NCBI RefSeq assembly: GCF_008001035.1
Contig: NZ_CP042856.1
Span: 62,001-126,000, forward strand
Source: Salinibacterium sp. dk2585
GTDB taxonomy: Bacteria > Actinomycetota > Actinomycetes > Actinomycetales > Microbacteriaceae
Reading direction: 5' to 3'
DNA length: 64,000 bases
Made by a program: the position numbers and the translations under genes. Within the stretch, counting starts at the first letter, position 1, and every line of letters begins with the position of its first letter. Of this stretch, positions 1 to 7,404 are shown one piece after another. The notes under the pieces were generated by a model that saw nothing but the letters and a program-made list of their open reading frames with translations, was not told where the DNA came from and did not search any database.

Positions 1-372
1 ATCGGCATCAGCGTCACCAAGACCGGCACGATCGAGTTCGACGCCGAGAAGTTCGCCGCCGCCCTCACCGAGGACCCCACCAAGGTCGAGTCGGCCCTCG
101 CGGGACTTGCGACGCGGGTCGCGGATGCCGCGGGCATCCAGTCCGACAAGTACGACGGCGTGCTCACCAGCAGGATCAAGGGCCAGGAATCCCTCGCCCG
201 CAACCTCAACGACCAGGTCGCCGAATGGGATAACCGTCTCGCCAAGCGCCAGTCCACCCTCGAGCGCACCTACGCCGCCCTCGAGGTGCGCATGAGCGCC
301 CTCAACTCGCAGTCCTCATGGCTCAGCTCCCAGATCGCCTCCCTCCCGACGTATGAAGGCAGCAAGAAATGA
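1..372 (+). CDS. fliD: Flagellar filament cap protein FliD, C-terminal part (5' end outside window)
   Basis: The reading frame is open from base 1 and gives the last 123 residues of a FliD-like protein. FliD caps the growing filament outside the cell and helps flagellin fold into place. The visible part has the family's C-terminal pattern: a TGTIEFD strand, then a long helix with KGQESLARNLNDQV and a final coiled-coil segment ending near LERTYAALEVRMSALNSQ. The stop overlaps the fliS start in an ATGA, so the two are translationally coupled. The identification rests on this C-terminus and on fliS following directly, as is usual. The N-terminal half cannot be judged. Confidence 0.85.
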   Translation: MGISVTKTGTIEFDAEKFAAALTEDPTKVESALAGLATRVADAAGIQSDKYDGVLTSRIKGQESLARNLNDQVAEWDNRLAKRQSTLERTYAALEVRMSALNSQSSWLSSQIASLPTYEGSKK

Positions 373-806
373 CGATGTACGGAATCGACGCCCGCCGTGC
401 CGACTACGCACGCGAAGCCATCCTCAACGCCTCACCCGCTCGCCTGCTCACGATGCTCTACGACCGGCTCATCCTCGACCTGCAGCGGGCCGAGATCGCG
501 CAGGACATCGAAGACTGGGAGTCGGCGTCGACCCACCTGCTGCACGCGCAGGACATCCTCGCGGAGCTCACCTCCTCGCTCAAGGTCGACGAGTGGGACG
601 GTGCCGAAGGACTCCTCGGCGTGTACACCTTCGCGACGAAGGCGCTCGTCTTCGCCAACATCCACCGCGACGTCGAGAGCACGCGCGTGTGCATCACCCT
701 GCTTGAGCCGCTGCGTCAGACCTGGCACGAGGCGGCCGCGCAGGCGCCAACCGCCGCGGCCCCGCCCGTCGAGCGCAGCCTCGGCGGCACCCTCGGGGTC
801 GCGTGA
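369..806 (+). CDS. fliS: Flagellar export chaperone FliS
   Basis: This 145-residue protein is the expected size for FliS, the cytoplasmic chaperone that binds the C-terminus of flagellin and keeps it unpolymerised until export. The start YGIDARRADYAREAILNASP and the helix LLTMLYDRLILDLQRAE match the conserved N-terminal region of the family, followed by the helical bundle around residues 30-115. The C-terminal 25 residues are Ala/Pro-rich and probably disordered. The ATG lies inside the fliD stop (ATGA). The downstream gene again overlaps the stop, so fliD, fliS and the next gene form one translationally coupled unit. Confidence 0.93.
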   Translation: MTMYGIDARRADYAREAILNASPARLLTMLYDRLILDLQRAEIAQDIEDWESASTHLLHAQDILAELTSSLKVDEWDGAEGLLGVYTFATKALVFANIHRDVESTRVCITLLEPLRQTWHEAAAQAPTAAAPPVERSLGGTLGVA

Positions 807-1111
807 GCATGGCAATGCCCGACACGAGCTTCGACGCGTGGGTCGCCGCGCTCGACGAGCTTGAGCGCGAGCTCGAGTGGGCCGACGATGTCGTCAGCGG
901 GCGCGGCGCCCAGTGGACGCCGCCGCAGGGCCTCGGCCGGATGCCGGCCGAACTCGTCGACCGGGCCACCCGCATCCTCGATGCGCAGCGGAACCTCATG
1001 ACGCGGCTCGACGAGGAACGCCAGGACGTGGGGCGGCACATTGCCGCGCTGCGGAGTGTGCCGGCGGTGACGGATGCCGCGGCATCCGTCTATCTCGACG
1101 TCGCGGGCTGA
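803..1111 (+). CDS. Small helical protein after fliS, FliT-like chaperone candidate
   Basis: This 102-residue protein starts at a GTG that overlaps the fliS stop (GTGA); an ATG at 809 is an alternative. It is acidic and almost entirely helical, with ELERELEWADDVVSG and ATRILDAQRNLMTRLDEE as the clearest helices, and has no membrane segment or signal. In other bacteria the position directly after fliS holds fliT, whose product is a helical chaperone for FliD. By position, size and predicted shape this could play that role here, but I see no sequence motif that proves it. It is the last gene before the sigma-28-type promoter of the flgB block. Confidence 0.6.
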   Translation: MSMAMPDTSFDAWVAALDELERELEWADDVVSGRGAQWTPPQGLGRMPAELVDRATRILDAQRNLMTRLDEERQDVGRHIAALRSVPAVTDAAASVYLDVAG

Positions 1112-1224
1112 CTCCCGCACCAACGATGCGTCTGAGAGTGCGCGATGCGGCCCCAGGAACGGCAGCGACGAGCACAACGGAACGCATCGATGGGATTGGC
1201 GTCAGACCAATAACTGAAAAGCAC

Positions 1225-1252
1225 CTAACGGCTGCGGCACCGGTGCCGATAG
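1225..1252 (+). promoter_or_regulatory. Sigma-28 (FliA/WhiG)-type promoter for the flgB block
   Basis: TAACGGCT (1226-1233), exactly 11 bases, then GCCGATAG (1245-1252). This matches the known FliA/WhiG pattern TAAAGTTT-N11-GCCGATAA in spacing and in seven of eight -10 bases. The flgB start lies 78 bases downstream. Two further sites with the same layout precede flbD and fliM. Confidence 0.75.
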
Positions 1253-1329
1253 CTGAACAAGAGCAGGGATCGCTCGCACCCCAGGCCATGGATCGGCCGG
1301 AACCACACCATCCATGAAACGGGACGACA

Positions 1330-1671
1330 GTGTTCGAATCTGTGACCTCGCTCGCCCTCGGCAGCGCGCTCGACGGACTCTCGCAGCGCCAGCGAGTCAT
1401 CGCCAACAACATCGCGAACGTCAACACCCCCGGCTACAAGGCCCAGCGGGTGCTCTTCGAGGATGCCCTCGCCAAGTCGGTGCGCGAGGGTGATGGCGCC
1501 GTCGCCGCGACCGTGGCCGACTCGCTCGAGCCCACCCGCCTGGATGGCAACAACGTCAACCTCGACACCGAGACGCTCTCCAACGTCGACACCCTCCTGC
1601 GCTACCAGTTCGCCGCACGCGCGGTCGAGGGGCAGTTCACGAGCGTCCGCGCCGCCCTGAGAACGAACTAG
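1330..1671 (+). CDS. flgB: Flagellar proximal rod protein FlgB
   Basis: This 113-residue protein is slightly short for FlgB (about 115-140). FlgB forms the base of the rod in the periplasm-equivalent space. The N-terminal rod signature is clear: LDGLSQRQRVIANNIANVNTPGYKA. The C-terminal helix contains NLDTETLSNVDTLLRYQF, also typical. It begins at GTG 1330 and leads a long operon with 16 bases before flgC. The 218-base gap upstream holds the sigma-28-type promoter and no other gene I can support. Confidence 0.93.
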   Translation: MFESVTSLALGSALDGLSQRQRVIANNIANVNTPGYKAQRVLFEDALAKSVREGDGAVAATVADSLEPTRLDGNNVNLDTETLSNVDTLLRYQFAARAVEGQFTSVRAALRTN

Positions 1672-1687
1672 CACAGGGGACGAACTG

Positions 1688-2080
1688 ATGACCTTCGACG
1701 CAATCGGCATCGCCGGCACGGGACTCACGCTCCACCGCAAGTGGCTCGACGCCGTCTCCGACAACCTCGCCAACGTCAACACGGTGCGCGGCACCGACGA
1801 CGAGGCCTTCCGCGCTCGCTACGTCGTCGCCCAGGCGGGCGAGGGCACGACGGGTGTCTACGTGCAGGGTGCCGCCTACGGCGACGCCGAGGGCCGCGTG
1901 GTCTACGAACCCGACCACCCCCTCGCCGACGAGGCCGGCTACGTGCGCTACCCCGAGATCGACATGGCCAGCCAGATGGGCCAGCTCATCATGGCCCAGC
2001 GTGGCTACCAGGCGAGCGCAGCCGTCGTCGACCGCGCGAAAGAGGCCTACCAGGCCGCAATCCAGATCGGACGTGCATGA
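1688..2080 (+). CDS. flgC: Flagellar proximal rod protein FlgC
   Basis: FlgC is a second rod subunit exported by the type III apparatus. The 130 residues carry the rod motif DAVSDNLANVNTVRG near the N-terminus and the C-terminal DMASQMGQLIMAQRGYQASA, both diagnostic for FlgC/FlgG-type rod proteins. The start ATG follows GGGGAC about 8 bases upstream. Its stop overlaps the fliE start (ATGA), so rod gene expression is coupled to fliE. The length is near the family norm of about 135. Confidence 0.95.
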   Translation: MTFDAIGIAGTGLTLHRKWLDAVSDNLANVNTVRGTDDEAFRARYVVAQAGEGTTGVYVQGAAYGDAEGRVVYEPDHPLADEAGYVRYPEIDMASQMGQLIMAQRGYQASAAVVDRAKEAYQAAIQIGRA

Positions 2081-2424
2081 TGGCCATCCCCGCGATTCCC
2101 GCCCTTGGCGGCAGTGGCGCGTTCAGCGTCGGCGAGCACGACCTCTCGATCCGTGGCGCGCTCGCCGCGACATCCGGCGTCGGCTCCGTCCAGTCGACGG
2201 ATGGCGCAGCCTTCGGCGCCTCGCTCGCGGGTGCGATCGACGGCCTGCAGTCGCTCCAGTCGACCTCGAACGAGCTCGCGATCCAGGCTGTGACGGGTGA
2301 CCTCAACGACATCCACGACGCCACGATCGCGTCGACCCGTGCCGCCGTCACGCTCGAGCTCATCGCGGCCGTGCGCAACAAGGGCGTCGACGCCTTCAAC
2401 GAGATCATGAGGATGCAGGCCTAA
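2077..2424 (+). CDS. fliE: Flagellar hook-basal body protein FliE
   Basis: FliE links the MS ring to the rod. This 115-residue protein has the conserved C-terminal helices: a segment around ELAIQAVTGDLNDIHDA, then ELIAAVRNKGVDAFNEIMRM at the very end. Two ATG codons (2077 and 2080) are possible; 2077 makes the usual ATGA overlap with flgC. The N-terminal 35 residues are low-complexity Gly/Ala/Ser, as in many FliE proteins. Its stop shares one base with the fliF start. Confidence 0.92.
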   Translation: MMAIPAIPALGGSGAFSVGEHDLSIRGALAATSGVGSVQSTDGAAFGASLAGAIDGLQSLQSTSNELAIQAVTGDLNDIHDATIASTRAAVTLELIAAVRNKGVDAFNEIMRMQA

Positions 2425-4022
2425 TGCCCACCCAGGTCACCTCCGCCCTCAAGCGGCTCGTCGCGAGCATCCGCGAGTTCACGATCGCGCAGCGCACGCT
2501 CGCCCTCCTCGGCGTCGCCGTGCTGGTGCTCGGTGCGGCCGGTCTCGGGCTGTGGCTCAGCAAGCCCTCCTACACCCCCCTCTATTCGGGCCTCGCGGCG
2601 GGCGACGCCAGCACGATCGTGGAGCAGCTCCGCGCCGACAATGTGCCCTACGAGCTCACGGCGGGTGGCGCCACCATCCTCGTGCCCGAGGAGCACGTCT
2701 ACGACCAGCGCCTCAAGGCGGCCTCGGCCGGCCTGCCCTCCTCGAGCACGGGCGGCTACTCGCTCCTCGACGACATGGGCGTGACCTCCTCGGAGTTCCA
2801 GCAGTCCGTCACCTACAAGCGCGCCCTCGAGGGCGAGCTCGCATCGACGGTCGCCGCCCTCGATGGCGTGCGCACCGCATCCGTTCGCCTCGCGATTCCC
2901 GAGGAGACCGTCTTCGTGGCCCAGAAGGCATCGCCGACCGCCTCCGTCTTCATCGAGACCGAGCGCGGCGTGAGCATCAGCAGCGACCAGGTCGAGGCCA
3001 TCGTGCACCTCACCTCAGCCTCGATCGAGGGCATGAAGGCCACGGATGTCGCGGTCATCGACGCCGCCGGAACCGTGCTGTCTGCCGTGGGCGTCGGCGC
3101 GGCCGGTTCCACGTCGAAGCAGGCGAGCGACCACGAGGTGCGCGTGCAGGGTGCCGTGCAGGCCATGCTCGACCGCGTCGTCGGCCCCGGCAACGCGAGT
3201 GTCGTCGTGGCAGCGGACGTGAGCTACGAGTCCGCGGAACGCCTCGAGGAGTCGTACTCGGCACCCGAGGAGGTGCCCGCGCTCAACGAGCAGATCGACC
3301 GCGAGACCTACACGGGCAGCGGCGACGGCACCCTCCAGGGCGGCGTGCTCGGCCCCGACAACATCGCCGTGCCGGGCGGTGGCGGGGAGGGCGCCTACGA
3401 GAGCGAGTCGACCAACCGCAACAACGCCGTCAACAAGGTGACCGAGTCGCGCACGATCCCGGCCGGTTCCATCACCCGCCAGACCGTCTCGGTCGCCGTC
3501 AATGAGGGCGCCATCGGCGGCCTCACGGTGCCCGCAATCCGCGAGCTCGTCGCGGCTGCCGCCGGCGTCAACGTCGAGCGCGGCGACAACGTCGCGGTCG
3601 AGGTCGTGCCCTTCAACGCGACGGGAGCCGCGGCCGCCGCCGAGGCCCTCGCTGCCGCCGAGGCCGCCGCGACCGCCGACCGCTGGATGGCCCTCGCGAC
3701 CGTCGCGGTGATCGTCGCGGGCATCGCCCTCCCGATCGTCATCGGACTCGTCATGCTCTCCCGCAACCGCCGCCGGGCGCGCGAGGCGGGCGAGCTCAAG
3801 CAGCTCTCCGACATCCTCGACGGCACGACCGTGCCCATGCAGCTGCAGATGCCGACGGAGCCTGTCGCCCCCATCGCCGCCCCGACCGCCCCTGCCGGCC
3901 TCCCGAGCGGGGACGAGGAATCCGCACGCCGCCGCGCCGAGATCGAGGCGCTCGCCGCCGCCGACCCGAAGCGCACCGCAGAGTACCTGCGCGGGCTCAT
4001 GGATGACGTGAGGGCGCCATGA
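2424..4022 (+). CDS. fliF: Flagellar MS-ring protein FliF
   Basis: FliF (532 residues) builds the MS ring in the cytoplasmic membrane, the base of the flagellum. The first membrane helix is at about residues 24-46 (TLALLGVAVLVLGAAGLGLW), followed by the ring-building domains with PLYSGLAAGDASTIVEQL and GYSLLDDMGVTSSEFQQ. The second membrane helix is at about 418-442 (WMALATVAVIVAGIALPIVI). The C-terminal tail, which docks FliG, ends in a helical acidic stretch. The middle (about 300-345) is a Gly/Asn-rich loop normally disordered in the family. The gene overlaps fliE by one base and fliG by four. Confidence 0.97.
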   Translation: MPTQVTSALKRLVASIREFTIAQRTLALLGVAVLVLGAAGLGLWLSKPSYTPLYSGLAAGDASTIVEQLRADNVPYELTAGGATILVPEEHVYDQRLKAASAGLPSSSTGGYSLLDDMGVTSSEFQQSVTYKRALEGELASTVAALDGVRTASVRLAIPEETVFVAQKASPTASVFIETERGVSISSDQVEAIVHLTSASIEGMKATDVAVIDAAGTVLSAVGVGAAGSTSKQASDHEVRVQGAVQAMLDRVVGPGNASVVVAADVSYESAERLEESYSAPEEVPALNEQIDRETYTGSGDGTLQGGVLGPDNIAVPGGGGEGAYESESTNRNNAVNKVTESRTIPAGSITRQTVSVAVNEGAIGGLTVPAIRELVAAAAGVNVERGDNVAVEVVPFNATGAAAAAEALAAAEAAATADRWMALATVAVIVAGIALPIVIGLVMLSRNRRRAREAGELKQLSDILDGTTVPMQLQMPTEPVAPIAAPTAPAGLPSGDEESARRRAEIEALAAADPKRTAEYLRGLMDDVRAP

Positions 4023-5041
4023 CCGACGTGCAGGCGCCCGGGCTGACCGGCACCCAGAAGGTCGCCGTCGTGCTCATGAACCTTGAGCACAACCGCGCCG
4101 CCGAGGTACTCAAGCAGTTCACCGAGACTGAGGCAGAAGAGATCGTCGCCGAGATCGTGCGAATGAAGCGCGTCGACGCGATGGTCGCCGATCGGGCCCT
4201 CACCGAGTTCCACGAGGTCGCGACGCGCGGCACCGCCAATGCGCGCGGAGGCCGTGACATCGCGGTCGGCCTGCTCGAGGCATCCTTCGGCGCAGAGCGC
4301 GCCGCCGGAGTCATGAACCGCGTCGCATCCTCCATGGCGGGCAAGGCATTCGAGTTCATCGAGGCGGTCGAGCCAGGGCAGATCATCACGCTGCTCGAGG
4401 GCGAACTGCCCCAGACTGTCGCCCTGGTGCTCGCGCACCTGCGCCCGGAGCAGGCATCCGCCATCCTCTCGGGCCTCGACGACGACGTGCGCACCGAAGT
4501 GGCTCACTGCATCGCGACCATGAGCAGCGCGACCCCAGAGGCCGTGCGCGTCGTCGCCGACACCCTCAAGTCTCGCGCCGGCGCGGTCGTATCGACGCGT
4601 GACGCAGTCGAGATCGTCGGCGGCGTGCAACCACTCGTCGACATCATCAACCGCTCGAGTGTCGCGACCGAGAAGGCGCTGCTCGACGCCCTCGACGAGC
4701 GTGACCCCGAACTCGCGGAAGAGGTGCGCTCGCGCATGCTCACCTTCGCCGACATCGTCAAGCTCGAGAAGCGCGACGTGCAGCAGGTGCTGCGCGGCAT
4801 TGACGCCGCCGTGCTCGCAATCGCCATGAAGGGCAGTCCCGAGACGGTCGTCGAGGTCATCCGCTCCAACCTGTCGGAGCGCAACCGGGAGATCCTCGAC
4901 GACGAGACGAAGGCCCTCGGGCCGCTGCGGCTCTCGCAGGTCGAGGAGGCGCGTTCGCAGATCGTGCGCGCCATCCGCGACCTCGAGTCGGAGGGCGTCA
5001 TCACGGTGCAGCGCGCCGAGGAGGAAGACTATGTCTACTGA
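4019..5041 (+). CDS. fliG: Flagellar motor switch protein FliG
   Basis: FliG (340 residues) joins FliF to the cytoplasmic ring and transmits torque from MotA. All three domains are present: an N-terminal FliF-binding part starting LTGTQKVAVVLMNLE, a middle domain and a C-terminal torque domain with charged residues (DIVKLEKRDVQQVLRGID, then LGPLRLSQVEEARSQIVRAI). The middle-domain EHPQ motif that contacts FliM reads ELPQ here (ELPQTVALVLAHLRPEQA). That substitution is visible in the sequence; its effect is unknown. The start forms an ATGA overlap with fliF. Confidence 0.97.
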   Translation: MTDVQAPGLTGTQKVAVVLMNLEHNRAAEVLKQFTETEAEEIVAEIVRMKRVDAMVADRALTEFHEVATRGTANARGGRDIAVGLLEASFGAERAAGVMNRVASSMAGKAFEFIEAVEPGQIITLLEGELPQTVALVLAHLRPEQASAILSGLDDDVRTEVAHCIATMSSATPEAVRVVADTLKSRAGAVVSTRDAVEIVGGVQPLVDIINRSSVATEKALLDALDERDPELAEEVRSRMLTFADIVKLEKRDVQQVLRGIDAAVLAIAMKGSPETVVEVIRSNLSERNREILDDETKALGPLRLSQVEEARSQIVRAIRDLESEGVITVQRAEEEDYVY

Positions 5042-5645
5042 GACCGCCTTCTCGCCGCTCAGCTTCCCCGCCCTCGGCAGCAGCACGCCAGGACTCGTCG
5101 AGGCGCAGGCGCGCACGCGCGGCCACGCCTCCGGCTACGCCGCCGGAATGCGCGCGGCGGAGGAGACCCTGCAGGCGCAGCGCGAGCACGCCGCCGCCGA
5201 GCACGCCGCTCTCATGGACGCGACCCGCAAGCGAGCGGATGCGCTCACGGCACTCCTCAGCGCGGCGGTCGAGTCTGTGAACCAGCACGTCGCCCCGGTG
5301 CTCGCGGAGGCGCAGGCCGCGATCGCGGTGGCATCCGTCGACCTCGCCGAGGCGATCATCGGCGTCGAGCTCGCCGACGGTCCGAGCAGCGCTCGCGCCG
5401 CCCTCACGCGCGCGCTGAGCGACGTCGACCCGGCGGCCGTGCTCAGGGTGCGGATGCACCCAGACACCCTCTCGGCGCTCGAGAGCCTCGACCCGGCACG
5501 GCTTCCCGAGCACATCACCTTCGTCGCAGACCCGGCACTCGCCCCCGGCGATGCCGTTGCCGAATTGCCCGACGGCCACGTCGACGCACGCATCGGCGCC
5601 GCGGTCGCCCGCGCGCGCGCCGCCCTCCTGGACGGACCAGCATGA
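5031..5645 (+). CDS. fliH: Flagellar export stalk protein FliH
   Basis: FliH (204 residues) is the peripheral stalk that holds the ATPase FliI at the export gate. The gene lies between fliG and fliI as usual and overlaps both (11 and 4 bases). The N-terminal half is a long Ala/Glu/Arg-rich helix with glycine-spaced repeats (GHASGYAAGMRAAEETLQ), typical of FliH. The C-terminal half has the FliH/V-ATPase-E-like domain with VRMHPDTLSALESL and ADPALAPGDAVAELPDG. Sequence similarity in this family is low, so the name leans partly on gene order. Confidence 0.9.
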   Translation: MSTETAFSPLSFPALGSSTPGLVEAQARTRGHASGYAAGMRAAEETLQAQREHAAAEHAALMDATRKRADALTALLSAAVESVNQHVAPVLAEAQAAIAVASVDLAEAIIGVELADGPSSARAALTRALSDVDPAAVLRVRMHPDTLSALESLDPARLPEHITFVADPALAPGDAVAELPDGHVDARIGAAVARARAALLDGPA

Positions 5646-6973
5646 GCGCCGCCGCACCCGCCGTGCTCGGCGCGCGCCTGGCTGAGGCCGTGCGGGCGGG
5701 CCGCCCGCAGCGCGTCGGCCGGGTCGCATCCGTCGTCGGCCTCGGCCTCGAGGTCATCGGCGTCGACTGTGCCGTCGGCGACCTCGTGAGCATCGGCGAG
5801 CACTCGCCCGTCGAAGCCGAGGTCATCGCGACGACCCGCGACGGCGTGCGCTGCATGCCGCTCGGCCGCCTCACGGGAGTGCAGCCGGGCGCCGCCGCCA
5901 GGCCGAAGGGCCGCCCCATGCTCGTGCCCGTCGGCCGCGGCCTCCTCGGCCGGGTCATCAATGGCCTCGGCCGCCCCATCGACGGCAAGGGACCGATTGA
6001 CGCGAGCGAGTGGGTCCCCCTCCACAACGAGACCCCGCCCGCCATGCAGCGGGCCCGCATCGACACCCCGCTCTCGCTCGGCGTGCGCGTGCTCGACACG
6101 CTCACGACGGCGGGCCGCGGCCAGCGGCTCGGCCTCTTCGCCGGCTCGGGCGTCGGCAAGTCGTCGCTGCTCTCCATGATCGCCCGCGGCACCGAGGCCG
6201 AGGTCAGCGTCATCGCCCTCGTGGGGGAGCGCGGCCGCGAGGTGCGGGAGTTCCTCGAAGACGACCTCGGCGAGGAGGGCCTTGCCCGCTCCATCGTCGT
6301 CGTGTCGACCTCCGACGAGCCCGCCCTCATGCGGCTCCGCGCGGCCTTCGTCGCGACCCGCATCGCGGAGGGCTTCCGCGAACACGGCGCCGACGTCACG
6401 CTGATGATGGACTCCCTCACCCGCGTCGCCATGGCGCAGCGCGAGATCGGGCTCTCCGTCGGCGAGCCACCGGCAACTCGCGGCTACCCGCCATCGACCT
6501 TCTCCCTGCTCGCCCAGCTGCTCGAGCGTGCCGGCACCGCGGCATCCGGGTCAGTCACCGGCATCTACACCGTGCTCGTCGACGGCGACGACCACAACGA
6601 GCCCATCGCAGACGCCGCCCGGTCGATCCTCGACGGGCACGTCGTGCTCGACCGCAAGCTCGCGATCAACGGGCACTTCCCGAGCGTCGACGCGCTCGGC
6701 TCCGTCTCCCGCGTCGCGAGCCGCGTGACGACGGATGCCGGTGCGAAAGCCGCGACGACACTCCGCCGGGTGCTCTCTGCGCGTCGCTCCGCGCAGGACC
6801 TGCTCGACGTCGGCGCCTACCAGCGCGGCAGCAACCCGCTCGTCGACGCTGCCGTCGACCACGAGGCATCCATCAACGCCTTCCTGCAGCAGTCGATGGG
6901 CGAACGCGCCACCGCCGAGGAGTCATGGCAGCGCCTCGAGCGCCTCGTCGCGGGCCTGGGGGTGAGCGCATGA
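5642..6973 (+). CDS. fliI: Flagellum-specific export ATPase FliI
   Basis: FliI (443 residues) is the F1-beta-like ATPase of the flagellar type III export apparatus. The Walker A loop GSGVGKSS is at about residues 168-175. The Walker B region is VTLMMDSLTRVAMAQREIGL, and the FliI/YscN signature GEPPATRGYPPSTFSLLAQL follows. The C-terminal domain contacts FliJ and FliH. The length is standard. The start is inside the fliH stop (ATGA) and the stop is inside the fliJ start, so stalk, ATPase and FliJ are made together. Confidence 0.97.
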   Translation: MSAAAPAVLGARLAEAVRAGRPQRVGRVASVVGLGLEVIGVDCAVGDLVSIGEHSPVEAEVIATTRDGVRCMPLGRLTGVQPGAAARPKGRPMLVPVGRGLLGRVINGLGRPIDGKGPIDASEWVPLHNETPPAMQRARIDTPLSLGVRVLDTLTTAGRGQRLGLFAGSGVGKSSLLSMIARGTEAEVSVIALVGERGREVREFLEDDLGEEGLARSIVVVSTSDEPALMRLRAAFVATRIAEGFREHGADVTLMMDSLTRVAMAQREIGLSVGEPPATRGYPPSTFSLLAQLLERAGTAASGSVTGIYTVLVDGDDHNEPIADAARSILDGHVVLDRKLAINGHFPSVDALGSVSRVASRVTTDAGAKAATTLRRVLSARRSAQDLLDVGAYQRGSNPLVDAAVDHEASINAFLQQSMGERATAEESWQRLERLVAGLGVSA

Positions 6974-7404
6974 GCAAGGGATTCTCGCTCGCCGGCCTCC
7001 TGAGGCTGCGACACCTGCAGCAGGAACTGGCCGCAGGCGAGCTCTCGAGTGCCCGCGGACGCCTCGACGAGAACTCGCTCGGCATCGAGCGCGCCCGCAT
7101 CGCCCTCGGCGCCACGAGCACCGACGTCACCAGCACGGCCGTGCTCTACGCGGTCGCGGCGGGGCGCGCATCCCTGCGCAGCACCCTCTCCGACCTCACG
7201 GCCCTCGATGGCCAACTGCAGGGCGATGCGGATGCCGCGGCCGCCGCCTTCGCGCAGGCCCGCGCCCAGACGATCGGGCTCGAGAAGCTCGAGCAGAAGC
7301 ACGCCGAGCGGGTCGCCGCGGCGGAACTGAAGGCAGAGCAGGACGCCCTCGATGAGCTCGCCTCGACCGCGTGGCACCGCGACACGGAAGGAACCGAGTC
7401 ATGA
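6970..7404 (+). CDS. fliJ: Flagellar export protein FliJ
   Basis: This is a 144-residue, almost wholly helical coiled-coil protein between fliI and fliK, the normal place of fliJ. FliJ is the central stalk of the export ATPase and helps deliver substrates to FlhA. The start FSLAGLLRLRHLQQELAAGE matches the usual FliJ opening (a hydrophobic helix with RLR). The rest is Ala/Glu/Gln-rich with LEKLEQKHAERVAAAELKAE near the C-terminus. The family is defined mainly by shape and place, so the name is an inference from both. Confidence 0.85.
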   Translation: MSKGFSLAGLLRLRHLQQELAAGELSSARGRLDENSLGIERARIALGATSTDVTSTAVLYAVAAGRASLRSTLSDLTALDGQLQGDADAAAAAFAQARAQTIGLEKLEQKHAERVAAAELKAEQDALDELASTAWHRDTEGTES

